Part shown: piece after piece, positions 20,311 to 29,201 of the stretch
How the letters are laid out: every line of letters begins with the position of its first letter
How positions within the stretch are numbered: the stretch's first letter is position 1
Position numbers and translations under genes: made by a program
Notes under the pieces: model-generated
What the model saw: only the letters and a program-made list of their open reading frames with translations
What the model was told of the DNA's origin: nothing
Databases searched by the model: none
NCBI GenBank assembly: GCA_019352055.1
Contig: JABBOB010000002.1
Location: 17,316-81,315 of the forward strand
Direction: 5' to 3'
Length of the DNA: 64,000 nt
Source: Acidobacteriota bacterium
GTDB lineage: Bacteria; Actinomycetota; Actinomycetes; Actinomycetales; Microbacteriaceae

Positions 20311-21819
20311 GTGCTCCCAGATCCGGACCCAGAGCTGATCGCTGGGCTCCGCGCCGATCTCGACGACGCGCGGTACTCGGTCGAGGGGTTGGAAGCCGCC
20401 TGGGGCACGGTCGCGGCCGAGGCGCTGGGGCGCGACGACCCGGTACCGGCGCTGCTGGCGCTGGACCGTCGTCCTCCCGCACCGGCAGGGACGCTCGGCG
20501 CGCTCTTCGTGCTCGGAGCCGAGCGGAGCGTCGAGGCGGTGGACGCCGCCCTGCCCCGAACCGGGACCGTCGGTGCCGAGCGGCTGGGCCTGGTCCGCGT
20601 CACCGGCGGCGTGGTCACAGCCCGCGTGGACCTGCGTCCGTACGCCCTCGCCGACGAGTCCGGCGTCGCCGCGTGGTGGATCGCCTCCGATCCGGGGGAG
20701 ATGGCGCTCGGGGGCGAGCTGCCCGAGGAGCACGTGCTCGGCGCCGGTTCCGCCTCCACGACGCTCGCCCAGATCCTGGTTCCGACCGGAACGGGCCGGG
20801 TCCTCGACCTCGGCACGGGGAGCGGGGTGCAGGGACTCATCGCCGCCCGGTCCGCCGCCCACGTCGTCGCGACGGACGTGTCGAGCCGCGCACTGGGGTT
20901 CGCCGGGTTCAACGCAGCGCTCAACCACGTCCCGCTGGACCTGCGCGAAGGGTCGCTCTACGCGCCGGTCGAGAGCGAGCGCTTCGATCGGATCGTCTCC
21001 AACCCGCCGTTCGTCATCACGCCGAGAGGGGCTGCGGACGTGCCGGCCTACACGTACCGCGACGGCGGGTTCCGAGGCGACGGACTCGTGGAGGCGGTCG
21101 TCCGCGGCGCCGCCGGCCGACTCGCACCCGGCGGCATCGCGCAGCTGCTCGGCAACTGGGAGGTGCGGGGCGACCAGCTGGCGGCGCGTGAGCGCGTGCT
21201 CGACTGGGCCGGCCGGCTCGACGTCTGGATCGTCGAACGCGACCTGCTCGATCCGGCGCAGTACGCCGAGACCTGGGTGCGGGACGGCGGCGCGCAGACC
21301 GGCACCGCGCGCTTCCGCTCGCTCGTGCGGGCGTGGCTCGACGACTTCGCCGAACGCGGGGTGACCGCGATCGGCGCCGGATACGTGACGCTCCGTGCGC
21401 CGAGGGGCGCCCCGACGCTGCGCCGGTTCGAGCACCTCGACGGACCCGTCGGCAGCGGTATCGGCGCGGCGATCGAGGCCGGACTCGCCGCGCACGACCT
21501 GCAGCGCGTCCTCCCGGACGACGCGCTGGCCGACACCGTGCTGGTCGTGGGCGCCGACGTCACGGAGCACCGCCACTACTGGCCAGGAGACGCCGATCCG
21601 ACCGTCATCGAGCTGCGGCAGGGCACCGGGTTCGCGCGGGTGCGCCGTGTCGACACCGTGACGGCCGCGGTCGTCGGCGCCTCCGACGGAGAGCTGTCGC
21701 TCGGCGCGATCGTCGAGGCGGTGGCCCGGATCCTCGACGCGGACCAGGAGGAGACGCGCGCCGCGGTGCTCCCCGTCGTCCGCGAGCTGTGGGTCGAAGG
21801 ATTCCTCGCCCTCGCGTGA
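20311..21819 (+). CDS. Class I SAM-dependent methyltransferase with flanking domains
   Basis: A 502-residue protein. Residues 1-140 form an N-terminal domain of the actinobacterial DUF7059 type (LIAGLRADLDDARYSVEGLE). The centre is a small-molecule or HemK-like methyltransferase fold: SAM motif I VLDLGTGSGVQGLIAAR near residue 170, and the catalytic motif SNPPFVITPRG near residue 230. That N-P-P-F motif is typical of amino-group methylation on nucleic acids or proteins. The C-terminal 170 residues form a third domain. The real substrate is not known to me. It may be transcribed alone from a leaderless promoter (GAGAAT 6 bases before GTG). Confidence 0.8.
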   Translation: MLPDPDPELIAGLRADLDDARYSVEGLEAAWGTVAAEALGRDDPVPALLALDRRPPAPAGTLGALFVLGAERSVEAVDAALPRTGTVGAERLGLVRVTGGVVTARVDLRPYALADESGVAAWWIASDPGEMALGGELPEEHVLGAGSASTTLAQILVPTGTGRVLDLGTGSGVQGLIAARSAAHVVATDVSSRALGFAGFNAALNHVPLDLREGSLYAPVESERFDRIVSNPPFVITPRGAADVPAYTYRDGGFRGDGLVEAVVRGAAGRLAPGGIAQLLGNWEVRGDQLAARERVLDWAGRLDVWIVERDLLDPAQYAETWVRDGGAQTGTARFRSLVRAWLDDFAERGVTAIGAGYVTLRAPRGAPTLRRFEHLDGPVGSGIGAAIEAGLAAHDLQRVLPDDALADTVLVVGADVTEHRHYWPGDADPTVIELRQGTGFARVRRVDTVTAAVVGASDGELSLGAIVEAVARILDADQEETRAAVLPVVRELWVEGFLALA

Positions 21820-21823
21820 TCGG

Positions 21824-22315
21824 TCAGCCGGCGAGGACCGTCTGCGTGAACGAGTCGAGGCGCTCCTGCAGGCCGGCGATCCGGCGCTGCACGATCTCGT
21901 CCGGTGCCATCTGCATCGGGGCGGCAGGAGGCGCGATGCGGATGATCGCGGAGCAGCCGAGGTCCGCGCAGATGTAGGTGCCGACCGTGTCGCCCTTCCG
22001 GCCCGCCTCCCCGCTCCGCGGGGCCGCGAACAGCGTCACCTGCGCCCCGGGCTGCGGCATGTGGCAGAGCGAGCACATCGCGCTGATGCCGTTGCGCACC
22101 CGGCGCTCGGCGGCCCGCAGCACGAACGACACCGGGTGATCCCCCTGCCAGACCGTGACGTAGGCCCGCTGCGGCGCCTTCGCGTCGTGCCAGCCGAGGT
22201 ACTCGCGCTCGTCCCACAGCACCTCGTGCAGGCCGGGCATGGGCACCCGCTCGGCCTCGCCCTTCGTGGTGTTGACGAAGGATTCGCGGATCTGTTCCTC
22301 GGTGAGCGGCTGCAT
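21824..22315 (-). CDS. FBP-domain zinc-finger protein (elongation-factor-G-binding type)
   Basis: A 163-residue protein resembling the FBP domain family, whose C-terminal treble-clef zinc finger is related to that of FusB-type proteins that bind elongation factor G. Two cysteine pairs would hold zinc: MCSLCHMPQPG and YICADLGCSAIIR. The region between (VTLFAAPRSGEAGRKGDTVG) also fits. FusB protects from fusidic acid, but chromosomal FBP proteins in actinobacteria have no proven role, so I do not infer resistance. It is probably leaderless: TACGCT on the minus strand lies 8 bases before ATG 22315. Confidence 0.78.
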   Translation of the reverse strand: MQPLTEEQIRESFVNTTKGEAERVPMPGLHEVLWDEREYLGWHDAKAPQRAYVTVWQGDHPVSFVLRAAERRVRNGISAMCSLCHMPQPGAQVTLFAAPRSGEAGRKGDTVGTYICADLGCSAIIRIAPPAAPMQMAPDEIVQRRIAGLQERLDSFTQTVLAG

Positions 22316-22333
22316 CGCCGTCCAGCGTAATTC

Positions 22334-22618
22334 TCAGTGCGACGGGAACCGCGTGTAGTCCGGGTGCTCCGCCAGGAAGTTGCGCACCATCGAGCACCGG
22401 CCGATCGGCCGGATTCCGGCCGCGCGGGTGTCGTCGAGCCCTGCGCGCACGAGCTGGGTGCCGTACCCGTGGTGCTCGTGCTCGGGGACGATCTCGCTGT
22501 GCGTGAAGATCCGCCCCTCCGAGTCGTCGTGGTAGACGAGCTCGCCGATCGGGACGCCCTCGAGCACCGCGACGTACCGGTGGTGCTCGGCGTCGTGCTG
22601 GGTCGCGATCTCCGCCAT
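22334..22618 (-). CDS. Small GNAT-like acetyltransferase (YjdJ/GCN5-related group)
   Basis: A 94-residue protein of the short GNAT group (NATD1/YjdJ type). It reads GELVYHDDSEGRIFTHSEIVPEHEHHGYGTQLVRAGLDD, with the acetyl-CoA binding turn in HHGYGTQLV, and CSMVRNFLAEHPDY near the end. Substrates of this family are unknown. I chose ATG 22618 because homologues start near here; ATG 22657 would add 13 residues. It lies 18 bases upstream of the FBP gene on the same strand, so the two may be co-transcribed. Confidence 0.8.
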   Translation of the reverse strand: MAEIATQHDAEHHRYVAVLEGVPIGELVYHDDSEGRIFTHSEIVPEHEHHGYGTQLVRAGLDDTRAAGIRPIGRCSMVRNFLAEHPDYTRFPSH

Positions 22619-22692
22619 GCCGTCATCCTGCCCGCCCGGTCCTGTGGGGGCCATCACCGCGGTGCGATCCCGGAGGCGGGAGGATCGTCCGC

Positions 22693-24135
22693 ATGAGCAC
22701 GCCGGACGTCGTCGTGGTCGGAGCCGGGCCGAACGGTCTCGCCGCCGCGGTCACGATGGCGCGTGCGGGGTTGGACGTGCTCGTCGTGGAAGGGGCCGAT
22801 CGGCCGGGTGGCGCAGCCCGGACGGAGGAGGTCACGCTGCCCGGGTTCCGGCACGACCTCGGCGCCGCGGTGCACCCGATGGCGCTCGCGTCGCCGTTCC
22901 TCCGCCGCTTCGGCCTGACGGACCGCGTGCCGTTCCTCGTGCCCGAGGTGTCCTACGCGCACCCGTTCGACGACGGCGGCGCGGCGATCGCCTGGCGGGA
23001 CCTCGACCGGACCGCCACGGGGCTCGGCGCCGACGGTCCCGCATACCGCCGCCTCCTGGAACCCCTCGTCGACCGGGCGCGGGAGATCGCCAGGTTCACG
23101 CTCGGTCCGATGGTGCGCGTGCCGCACGACCCGGTCACGGTGGCCCGGTTCGGCCTCGCCGTGCTCGACCAGGGCACACCGGGCTGGAACCGTCGGTGGC
23201 GCGGGCGTGACGCTCCCGCGCTGCTGACCGGCGTGATGGCCCACACCGTCCGCCCGATGCCGTCGCTGCCGTCCGCCGGGGCGGGGCTCGCGCTCGCGGT
23301 GCAGGCGCACGCGGTCGGCTGGCCGATCCCGGTCGGCGGCACCGGGGCGATCGTCGACGCGCTCGTCCAGGACCTGCTGGCGCACGGCGGCCGCGTCGAG
23401 ACCGGTCGCCCCGTCGCCCGCATCGACGAGCTGCCCCGCGCCCGCGCGATCGTGTTCGACACCAGCGTGCCCGCGCTGCTCGGGATCGCCGGCAGGCGAC
23501 TGCCGCCGGTGCTGCGCGCCTGGCTCCGCACCGTGCGCTTCGGGGCGGGCGTCGGCAAGGTCGATTTCGCGCTCGACGGTCCGGTGCCGTGGCTGGAGGC
23601 GACCGCCCGCATCGCGGTCACGCTCCACCTCGGGGGCGCCCGCGCGGCCGTGGCCGAGGCCGAGCGAACGGTCGCCGCTCGCGGCGTCCCGGAGCGTCCC
23701 TACGTCCTCGTCGCGCAGCCGAGCGTGCTCGACCCGACCCGAGCGCCGGCCGGCAAGCATGTGCTGTGGGCGTACACGCACCTGCCGAACGGCTCGACGC
23801 TCGACCCCACGGACCTGATCAGCGAGGCGATCGAACGCGTCGCCCCCGGGTTCCGGGACCTGGTGCTGGCGTCGAACGCGCGCAGCGCCGCGGACATCGG
23901 CGCCTGGGACCCGAACCTCGGCGGCGGTGACCTCGCCGCCGGTGCCGTGACCCTCCGCCAGCTGCTCGCACGGCCGATCCCGTCGCCGGACCCGTGGCAC
24001 CTCGCCGGCGGCATCTACCTCTGCTCGGCGGCGGCGGCGCCCGGGCCGGGCGTGCACGGGCAGGGCGGCTACCTCGCCGCGCGCTCCGTCCTCCGCCGCG
24101 AGTTCGGGGTCGTCGCTCCGCCGTCACTGCGGTGA
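22693..24135 (+). CDS. FAD-dependent oxidoreductase of the phytoene-desaturase/PYROXD2 group
   Basis: A 480-residue flavoprotein. The N-terminal dinucleotide fold is [20 protein letters not shown], followed by [18 protein letters not shown], and the C-terminal FAD motif is near [24 protein letters not shown]. That layout is the CrtI-like family that includes PYROXD2. There are no carotenoid genes nearby, so a carotenoid role is not supported and the substrate is unknown. It is followed 57 bases later by an SDR, possibly co-transcribed. Confidence 0.83.
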   Translation: MSTPDVVVVGAGPNGLAAAVTMARAGLDVLVVEGADRPGGAARTEEVTLPGFRHDLGAAVHPMALASPFLRRFGLTDRVPFLVPEVSYAHPFDDGGAAIAWRDLDRTATGLGADGPAYRRLLEPLVDRAREIARFTLGPMVRVPHDPVTVARFGLAVLDQGTPGWNRRWRGRDAPALLTGVMAHTVRPMPSLPSAGAGLALAVQAHAVGWPIPVGGTGAIVDALVQDLLAHGGRVETGRPVARIDELPRARAIVFDTSVPALLGIAGRRLPPVLRAWLRTVRFGAGVGKVDFALDGPVPWLEATARIAVTLHLGGARAAVAEAERTVAARGVPERPYVLVAQPSVLDPTRAPAGKHVLWAYTHLPNGSTLDPTDLISEAIERVAPGFRDLVLASNARSAADIGAWDPNLGGGDLAAGAVTLRQLLARPIPSPDPWHLAGGIYLCSAAAAPGPGVHGQGGYLAARSVLRREFGVVAPPSLR

Positions 24136-24192
24136 TGCTCCGCCCAGGCCGCGTGCACCGCTCGCCCAGGCGACGTCGACCACGCTGATGAC

Positions 24193-25017
24193 GTGACATC
24201 GAAGGTCTGGTTCATCACCGGCACCTCCCGCGGCTTCGGCCGGGAGTGGGCGATCGCGGCGCTCGACCGCGGGGACCGGGTCGCCGCCGCCGCCCGGAGC
24301 GTCGACTCGCTCGACGACCTCGTCGGGCGGTACGGGGACGCGATCCTCCCGCTCCCGCTCGACGTGACCGACAAGGCGGCCGTCGAGTCGGCCGTGCGGG
24401 CGGCGCTCGAGACGTTCGGTCGCATCGACGTGGCGATCAACAACGCCGGCTACGGTCACTTCGGCTTCGTCGAGGAGGTCTCCGAGGCGGAGCTGCGCGC
24501 CCAGCTGGAGACGAACCTGTTCGGTGCGCTCTGGGTCACCCAGGCGGTGCTGCCCGCCATGCGGGAGCAGGGCTCGGGCCACATCATCCAGGTCTCGTCG
24601 ATCGGGGGCATCAGCGCCTTCCCGCTCGTCGGCGCGTACCACGCCTCCAAGTGGGCGCTCGAGGGGATCTCGCAGTCCCTCGCCCAGGAGGTCGCGGGCT
24701 TCGGCATCAAGGTCACGCTGATCGAGCCCGGCGGGTTCTCGACCGACTGGGCGGGCCCGTCGGCGAAGCGCTCGAAGGAGCTCCCGGCGTACGCCGAGGT
24801 GCGGAGGTCGGTGCTCGAGCAGCGGGCGAGCCGCAACGCCGAGCCGGGGGATCCCGCGGCCACACGCGGTCCGATCCTCGAGCTCGTCGACGCGGCGGAG
24901 CCGCCGCTGCGCGTGTTCTTCGGGAGGTCGCCGATCGGAATCGCCAAAGCCGACTACGCCCAGCGCATCCAGACCTGGGAGCAGTGGCAGCCGCTGTCCG
25001 AGCGCGCGCAGGGCTGA
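24193..25017 (+). CDS. Short-chain dehydrogenase/reductase (classical SDR)
   Basis: A 274-residue classical SDR. It has the cofactor motif TGTSRGFGREWAIAAL, the structural NNAGYGHFG, and the catalytic Ser in VSSIGGISAF with YHASKW (Tyr-x-x-x-Lys). An Arg follows in AAARSVDSL, suggesting NADP. It is unlike the mycofactocin SDRs near the right end, which have the longer GAARGQGRSHA motif. Substrate unknown. GTG 24193 is the start. Confidence 0.88.
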   Translation: MTSKVWFITGTSRGFGREWAIAALDRGDRVAAAARSVDSLDDLVGRYGDAILPLPLDVTDKAAVESAVRAALETFGRIDVAINNAGYGHFGFVEEVSEAELRAQLETNLFGALWVTQAVLPAMREQGSGHIIQVSSIGGISAFPLVGAYHASKWALEGISQSLAQEVAGFGIKVTLIEPGGFSTDWAGPSAKRSKELPAYAEVRRSVLEQRASRNAEPGDPAATRGPILELVDAAEPPLRVFFGRSPIGIAKADYAQRIQTWEQWQPLSERAQG

Positions 25018-25073
25018 ACCCGCCTGCGCGTCACCGCCGGACCACGGATTCGACCGAGCCGCTCCGGTGGCCC

Positions 25074-25079
25074 TAACCT
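25074..25079 (+). promoter_or_regulatory. Probable -10 element for the leaderless permease gene
   Basis: TAACCT lies 7 bases before GTG 25087, with no ribosome site between. Confidence 0.45.
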
Positions 25080-25086
25080 GCGGCTC

Positions 25087-26562
25087 GTGACCACGCTCGT
25101 TGCGCCAGCCAAGCAGCCGTTCGTCGAGCCGGGCGGGATCGAGGCGATCCCGCTCGAGAGGCGGCACGGCTCCCCGTGGCAGCTGCTCGCCACCTGGAGC
25201 GCGCCGAACCTCGAGTTCGCGACCGTCTTCGTCGGCGTGATCGCCGTCGCCTTCTTCGGCCTCGGGTTCCCGCAGGCGATGATCGCGCTGATCCTCGGCA
25301 ACGCGCTCGGCGCGCTCACCCAGGGGATCCTCTCGGCGTGGGGTCCGCGCGACGGCGTCGCACAGATGGTGCTCGGACGGGTCGCGTTCGGCACTCGCGG
25401 CAACATCCTCCCGGCCGGCCTGAACACGATCATGGCGGGGCTCGGCTGGTTCGCGACGAACTCGGTCAGCGGGGCCTTCGCCCTCGCGACGCTCACATCG
25501 ATGCCCGTCTGGCTCGCGCTGCTGATCATCGTGGTCGTCCAGGTCGGCGTGGCGGTCGTCGGCCACAACTTCGTGCAGCTGTTCGAGCGGTACGCGACGA
25601 TCGTGCTCGGCGCGATCTTCCTGCTCGCAGCCGTCTTCGCCCTCACGTCCGGTCACCTCGGCGGCGGCGCGAACGGAGCCCCGGCAGGATTCAACGCGGG
25701 CGTCGGCGGGTTCTCCGTCGCCATGGCCGCGGCGTTCGGGTACGCCGCCGGGTGGAACCCGTACGCGGCCGACTACACGCGCTACCTGCCCCCTGCGACG
25801 TCGAGGGTGCGGATCGGGCTCGCCGCCGGGCTCGGCAACTTCGTCTCGTGCACGGTGCTGATGGCGGCCGGCGCCGCCGCGGCGACCGCACTCGACTTCG
25901 GCAAGGGCAACCCGACCGACCTCTTCACGTCGATCGGCGTCATGCCGACCATCGTCGGCAAGCTGACCCTGCTCGCGATCTTCTTCGGGGCGATCTCCGC
26001 GAACGCGCTGAACATCTACTCCGGCGCGATGAGCTTCCTCGCGGTCGGCATCAGGATCCCGCTGACCCTCCGCCGCGCCATCGTGGCCGGAGCGTTCGGC
26101 ATCGTCGGATTCTTCATCGCGCTCGCCGCGAGCGCCGACCCCTCCGGCTCGTACGAGAACTTCCTGCTGGTGATCGCCTACTGGATCGCGCCCTGGCTCG
26201 GGGTGGTGCTGTCCGACCGGCTGTACCGGCGCGGCACCGGCATCGCGCCGTTCCTCGCCGAGCGGGCGCGGTACACGAACTGGCCGGGCCTGATCGCGCT
26301 CGTCGTCGGGATGGTGCTGTCGATCTGGTTGTTCGCGAACCAGACCCTCTACACGGGCCTGCTCGTCGCTCCGACCGAGCGGTTCGCCGGAGGTTTCGTG
26401 GCCGACTACGGCATCGGCGACCTGACGCCCCTCGTCGGCTTCGTGATCGCCGTCGTCGTGTACTTCGCCCTGCTGCCCGTGTTCGGCCCGCGCAAGGGCG
26501 CCCCGCTGCCGGCGCACGGCTACGAGGAGCCGGTGGCCGTCGATCCGGCGAGCGCGGCATGA
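25087..26562 (+). CDS. NCS1-family purine/cytosine permease
   Basis: A 491-residue integral membrane protein with about 12 hydrophobic segments. NCS1 features include the N-terminal loop (SPWQLLATWSAPNLEFATVF), GLGFPQAMIALILGNALGAL, and AFGYAAGWNPYAADYTRYLP. The family imports cytosine, hypoxanthine or related bases with H+ or Na+. Its stop overlaps the next gene (ATGA), which encodes a cytosine-deaminase-like enzyme, so cytosine uptake and deamination is the best reading. Confidence 0.9.
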   Translation: MTTLVAPAKQPFVEPGGIEAIPLERRHGSPWQLLATWSAPNLEFATVFVGVIAVAFFGLGFPQAMIALILGNALGALTQGILSAWGPRDGVAQMVLGRVAFGTRGNILPAGLNTIMAGLGWFATNSVSGAFALATLTSMPVWLALLIIVVVQVGVAVVGHNFVQLFERYATIVLGAIFLLAAVFALTSGHLGGGANGAPAGFNAGVGGFSVAMAAAFGYAAGWNPYAADYTRYLPPATSRVRIGLAAGLGNFVSCTVLMAAGAAAATALDFGKGNPTDLFTSIGVMPTIVGKLTLLAIFFGAISANALNIYSGAMSFLAVGIRIPLTLRRAIVAGAFGIVGFFIALAASADPSGSYENFLLVIAYWIAPWLGVVLSDRLYRRGTGIAPFLAERARYTNWPGLIALVVGMVLSIWLFANQTLYTGLLVAPTERFAGGFVADYGIGDLTPLVGFVIAVVVYFALLPVFGPRKGAPLPAHGYEEPVAVDPASAA

Positions 26563-27020
26563 CGGAGGCGGTGTACCCGACCGACGCGGACAAGCTCGCG
26601 GTCGCGGCCGAGCAGGCGCGCATCGGCCTGGAGGAGGGCGGCATCCCCATCGGGGCCGCGCTGTTCGACGCCGAGGAGCATCTGCTCGGTGCAGGCCGCA
26701 ACCGCCGCGTGCAGCACGACGACGCGTCCGTGCACGGTGAGACGGACGCCTTCCGGGCGGCGGGGCGCCAGCGTTCCTACCGCGACACGACCATGGCGAC
26801 GACGCTCTCGCCGTGCTGGTACTGCTCGGGTCTGGTGCGGCAGTTCGGCATCGGCCGCGTGATCGTCGGCGACGACGTGAACTTCCGGGGCGGCCAGGAC
26901 TGGATCGCGGAGCACGGCACCCACGTCGCGATCGTCAACGATCCCGACCTGATCACGATGATGGGCGGGTTCATCGCGGCGAACCCGGCCCTCTGGAACG
27001 AGGACATCGGGGAGGACTGA
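26559..27020 (+). CDS. Nucleoside/cytosine deaminase, fungal Fcy1-like
   Basis: A 153-residue zinc deaminase: HGETDAFRAAGR gives the zinc His and catalytic Glu, and TTLSPCWYCSGLV the two zinc cysteines. It resembles yeast cytosine deaminase Fcy1 along its length, including EEGGIPIGAALFD, VIVGDDVNF and the C-terminal ending WNEDIGED. It should turn cytosine into uracil plus ammonia. Residues between the zinc cysteines differ from yeast (Trp-Tyr in place of Asp-Met), so substrate range may differ. It is translationally coupled to the permease gene. Confidence 0.85.
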   Translation: MTEAVYPTDADKLAVAAEQARIGLEEGGIPIGAALFDAEEHLLGAGRNRRVQHDDASVHGETDAFRAAGRQRSYRDTTMATTLSPCWYCSGLVRQFGIGRVIVGDDVNFRGGQDWIAEHGTHVAIVNDPDLITMMGGFIAANPALWNEDIGED

Positions 27021-27035
27021 GCCTGCTCGGCCCGC

Positions 27036-27758
27036 TCAGCCGAGCAGCTCGACGAGCCGCCACGCGTTGCGCACCGCGTTCCCGTCGCCGTCGTTGTTGA
27101 AGTAGGCGTAGACCTCGCGGCCGCCGCCCTCCCACTCGCGGATCCGGTCGGCCCACCAGCGCAGGTCGTCGTCGGAGTACGAGCCGGCGTAGAGCCCGTC
27201 CCGATCGGGTCCGTGCAGGCGCACGTAGACGCGCCGCGAGGTCGCTCGCAGGATGCACGGCAGGCCCGCACCGCTCATGACGCAGTACGCCGCCCCGTGC
27301 CGCTCCAGCAGGCGGAACACGTCCTCGGTGTGCCAGGAGGGATGCCGGAACTCGACCGCCACGGGGATGTCCGTCCTGAGGAGGGAGAGGAACCAGTCGA
27401 GTCGGGCGTCGTCCCGCGCGTGCTGGGGATGCAGCTGCGTCAGCAGCATCGCGTGCTTCGGGTGCAACGCATCCCAGCCGGCCGTGATGCGGTCGACCCA
27501 CCCCTCCGGCTCGAGCAGCCGCTTCGCATGGGTGAGGCCGCGCGGCGCCTTCACCGACATCAGGAAGCCGTCCGGCAGGCGGTCTCGCCACGAGGCGAAC
27601 GTGCGCACCGGCGGCCACCGGTAGAAGCTCGCGTTCAGCTCGACGGTCCGGAACGCGCCGGTGTAGACGTCGAGCCGTCGGCGGGGGTCCAGGCCCGGCG
27701 GGTAGAGCACGTCCGTCCAGTGGTCGTACGACCACCCGGACGTCCCGATGTGCGCCAT
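27036..27758 (-). CDS. DUF72 family protein
   Basis: A 240-residue protein of the DUF72 (YecE) family, a TIM-barrel fold of unknown activity. Landmarks are IGTSGWSYDHW at the start, TVELNASFYRWPP, FLMSVKAPRGLTHAKRL, VAVEFRHPSWHTEDV and EVYAYFNNDGDGNAVRNA. ATG 27758 is the start. It converges on the deaminase gene and is divergent from the DUF3097 gene across 49 bases. Confidence 0.9.
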   Translation of the reverse strand: MAHIGTSGWSYDHWTDVLYPPGLDPRRRLDVYTGAFRTVELNASFYRWPPVRTFASWRDRLPDGFLMSVKAPRGLTHAKRLLEPEGWVDRITAGWDALHPKHAMLLTQLHPQHARDDARLDWFLSLLRTDIPVAVEFRHPSWHTEDVFRLLERHGAAYCVMSGAGLPCILRATSRRVYVRLHGPDRDGLYAGSYSDDDLRWWADRIREWEGGGREVYAYFNNDGDGNAVRNAWRLVELLG

Positions 27759-27794
27759 GCCGACAGCTTTCCCGGGCTGCCTGTGACCGCCGCC

Positions 27795-27800
27795 TACGGT
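27795..27800 (+). promoter_or_regulatory. Probable -10 element for leaderless DUF3097 gene
   Basis: TACGGT lies 7 bases before GTG 27808. Confidence 0.45.
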
Positions 27801-27807
27801 CGACGCC

Positions 27808-28644
27808 GTGAACATGGACCGGTACGGAGCGGACGTCCTCGCCGACGGCGGCTGGAAGCGGAAGCCGCCGCCCCCCAAGGTGGTCGAGGCGCTGAAGGAC
27901 CTCGTCGTCGAGGAGGTCGCGAGCGGCTTCGTCGGGGCCGTCATCGGCATCGAGGGGCGCATGGTGCGGCTCGAGGACCGGCGCGGCAAGGTCCGGGTCT
28001 TCCCGATCGGGCCCGGTTTCCTGATCGACGGCCAGGCGGTCGCCCTCCGTGTGCCGAAGGCGCAGCCGAAGCAGTCCGGCCCGCTGCGCAGCGCCTCCGG
28101 CTCCTTCGCGGTCGAGAACGCGAAGGCCCGTGTCGCCCGCGGCAGCCGGATCTTCGTCGAGGGGCGGCACGATGCCGACCTCATCGAGAAGGTGTGGGGT
28201 CACGACCTGCGCATCGAGGGCGTCGCGGTCGAGTACCTCGAGGGCGTCGATCACCTCGACGAGGTGCTGCACGTCTTCAAGCCCGACCCGGACAGGAAGG
28301 TCGGCGTGCTGGTGGACCACCTCGTGCGGGGGAGCAAGGAGACGAGGCTCACCGAGGCCGCGGTGCGGCCGTGGGGCGGGACCGTCCTGGTGGTGGGCCA
28401 CCCCTACATCGACATCTGGCAGGCCGTGAAGCCCGAGCGCCTCGGCATGAGGGCCTGGCCGGTCATCCCGCGCGGCATCGAGTGGAAGCACGGCATCTGC
28501 GATGCGCTGGGCTGGCCCCACGAGGACCAGGCGGACATCGCCCGGGCCTGGCAGCGCATCCTCGGCCGCGTCGACCACTTCGGGCACCTGGAGCCGGCGC
28601 TCCTCGGGCGGGTCGAGCAGCTGATCGACTTCGTCACCGCCTGA
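27808..28644 (+). CDS. DUF3097 family protein, TOPRIM-like
   Basis: A 278-residue actinobacterial protein of the DUF3097 family. It begins RYGADVLADGGWKRKPPPPK. The middle reads IFVEGRHDADLIEKVWG and later VGVLVDHLVRGSKE. The Glu followed by a VxxDxL step resembles the Toprim metal-binding pattern of primases and RNase M5, though this is my inference from the motif. Its job is not established. Probably leaderless from TACGGT. Confidence 0.85.
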   Translation: MNMDRYGADVLADGGWKRKPPPPKVVEALKDLVVEEVASGFVGAVIGIEGRMVRLEDRRGKVRVFPIGPGFLIDGQAVALRVPKAQPKQSGPLRSASGSFAVENAKARVARGSRIFVEGRHDADLIEKVWGHDLRIEGVAVEYLEGVDHLDEVLHVFKPDPDRKVGVLVDHLVRGSKETRLTEAAVRPWGGTVLVVGHPYIDIWQAVKPERLGMRAWPVIPRGIEWKHGICDALGWPHEDQADIARAWQRILGRVDHFGHLEPALLGRVEQLIDFVTA

Positions 28645-28676
28645 GCGGTCGGCCGGCCCGGTCCGTCGCGGGGCGG

Positions 28677-29171
28677 TCAGACGGCGAGCAGCTCCCAGGA
28701 GGCCGAGCCCGAGTCGAGCGTCAGCACGCCGTAGGTGCACCGAGGCTGCCGTCGTCGGTCGGTCGGCGACCCGGGGTTCAGCAGGCGCAGCCCGCCCGGC
28801 GTCGTGGTGTCCCACGGGATGTGGCTGTGGCCGAACACGAGCACGTCCGTGTCGGGGAACCGCTCGTCCATCCGGGGCTCGCGCCCGGCCGCCGCTCCCG
28901 TCTCGTGCACGACGGCCACCTTGACGCCCTCGATCGCGGCGGCGGCGATCTCCGGCAGCCGCACGTGCAGGGCCTCACCGTCGTTGTTGCCGGCGACCCC
29001 GATCAGCAGCGGCGTCCGCTCCAGGAGGAGCTCGAGCGTCGCCTGATCGACCCAGTCGCCCGCGTGGACGACGCCGTCCGCCCTGTCGATCGAGGACAGC
29101 ACGGCGTCGGGAAGGCGCTCGGCCCTGATCGGCAGGTGGGTGTCGGCGAGCACGACGAGTCGGGTGGGCAC
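28677..29171 (-). CDS. Metallophosphoesterase, YfcE/MJ0936 type
   Basis: A 164-residue calcineurin-like phosphoesterase: metal motifs LVVLADTHLP, GVVHAGDWVD, VAGNNDG, VVHETG and FGHSHIPWD. The length fits the small YfcE-type phosphodiesterases. The natural substrate is unknown. GTG 29171 is the start, 30 bases from the divergent HAD gene. Confidence 0.9.
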   Translation of the reverse strand: MPTRLVVLADTHLPIRAERLPDAVLSSIDRADGVVHAGDWVDQATLELLLERTPLLIGVAGNNDGEALHVRLPEIAAAAIEGVKVAVVHETGAAAGREPRMDERFPDTDVLVFGHSHIPWDTTTPGGLRLLNPGSPTDRRRQPRCTYGVLTLDSGSASWELLAV

Positions 29172-29201
29172 CCTCCCATCCTGTGCTGGTTCGATCGGAC
29201 G

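Noticed and set aside
20048..20338. Small open frames in the 19977-20310 gap
   Set aside because: No ribosome site or -10 pattern, compositions look random, and frames run into flanking genes.
21824..22315. Fusidic acid resistance gene
   Set aside because: Only the zinc-finger FBP part is shared with FusB-like proteins, and chromosomal copies are widespread without known resistance.
22693..24135. Carotenoid biosynthesis gene crtI
   Set aside because: The fold is related, but there is no crtB or crtE nearby and the pattern is closer to the PYROXD2 group.
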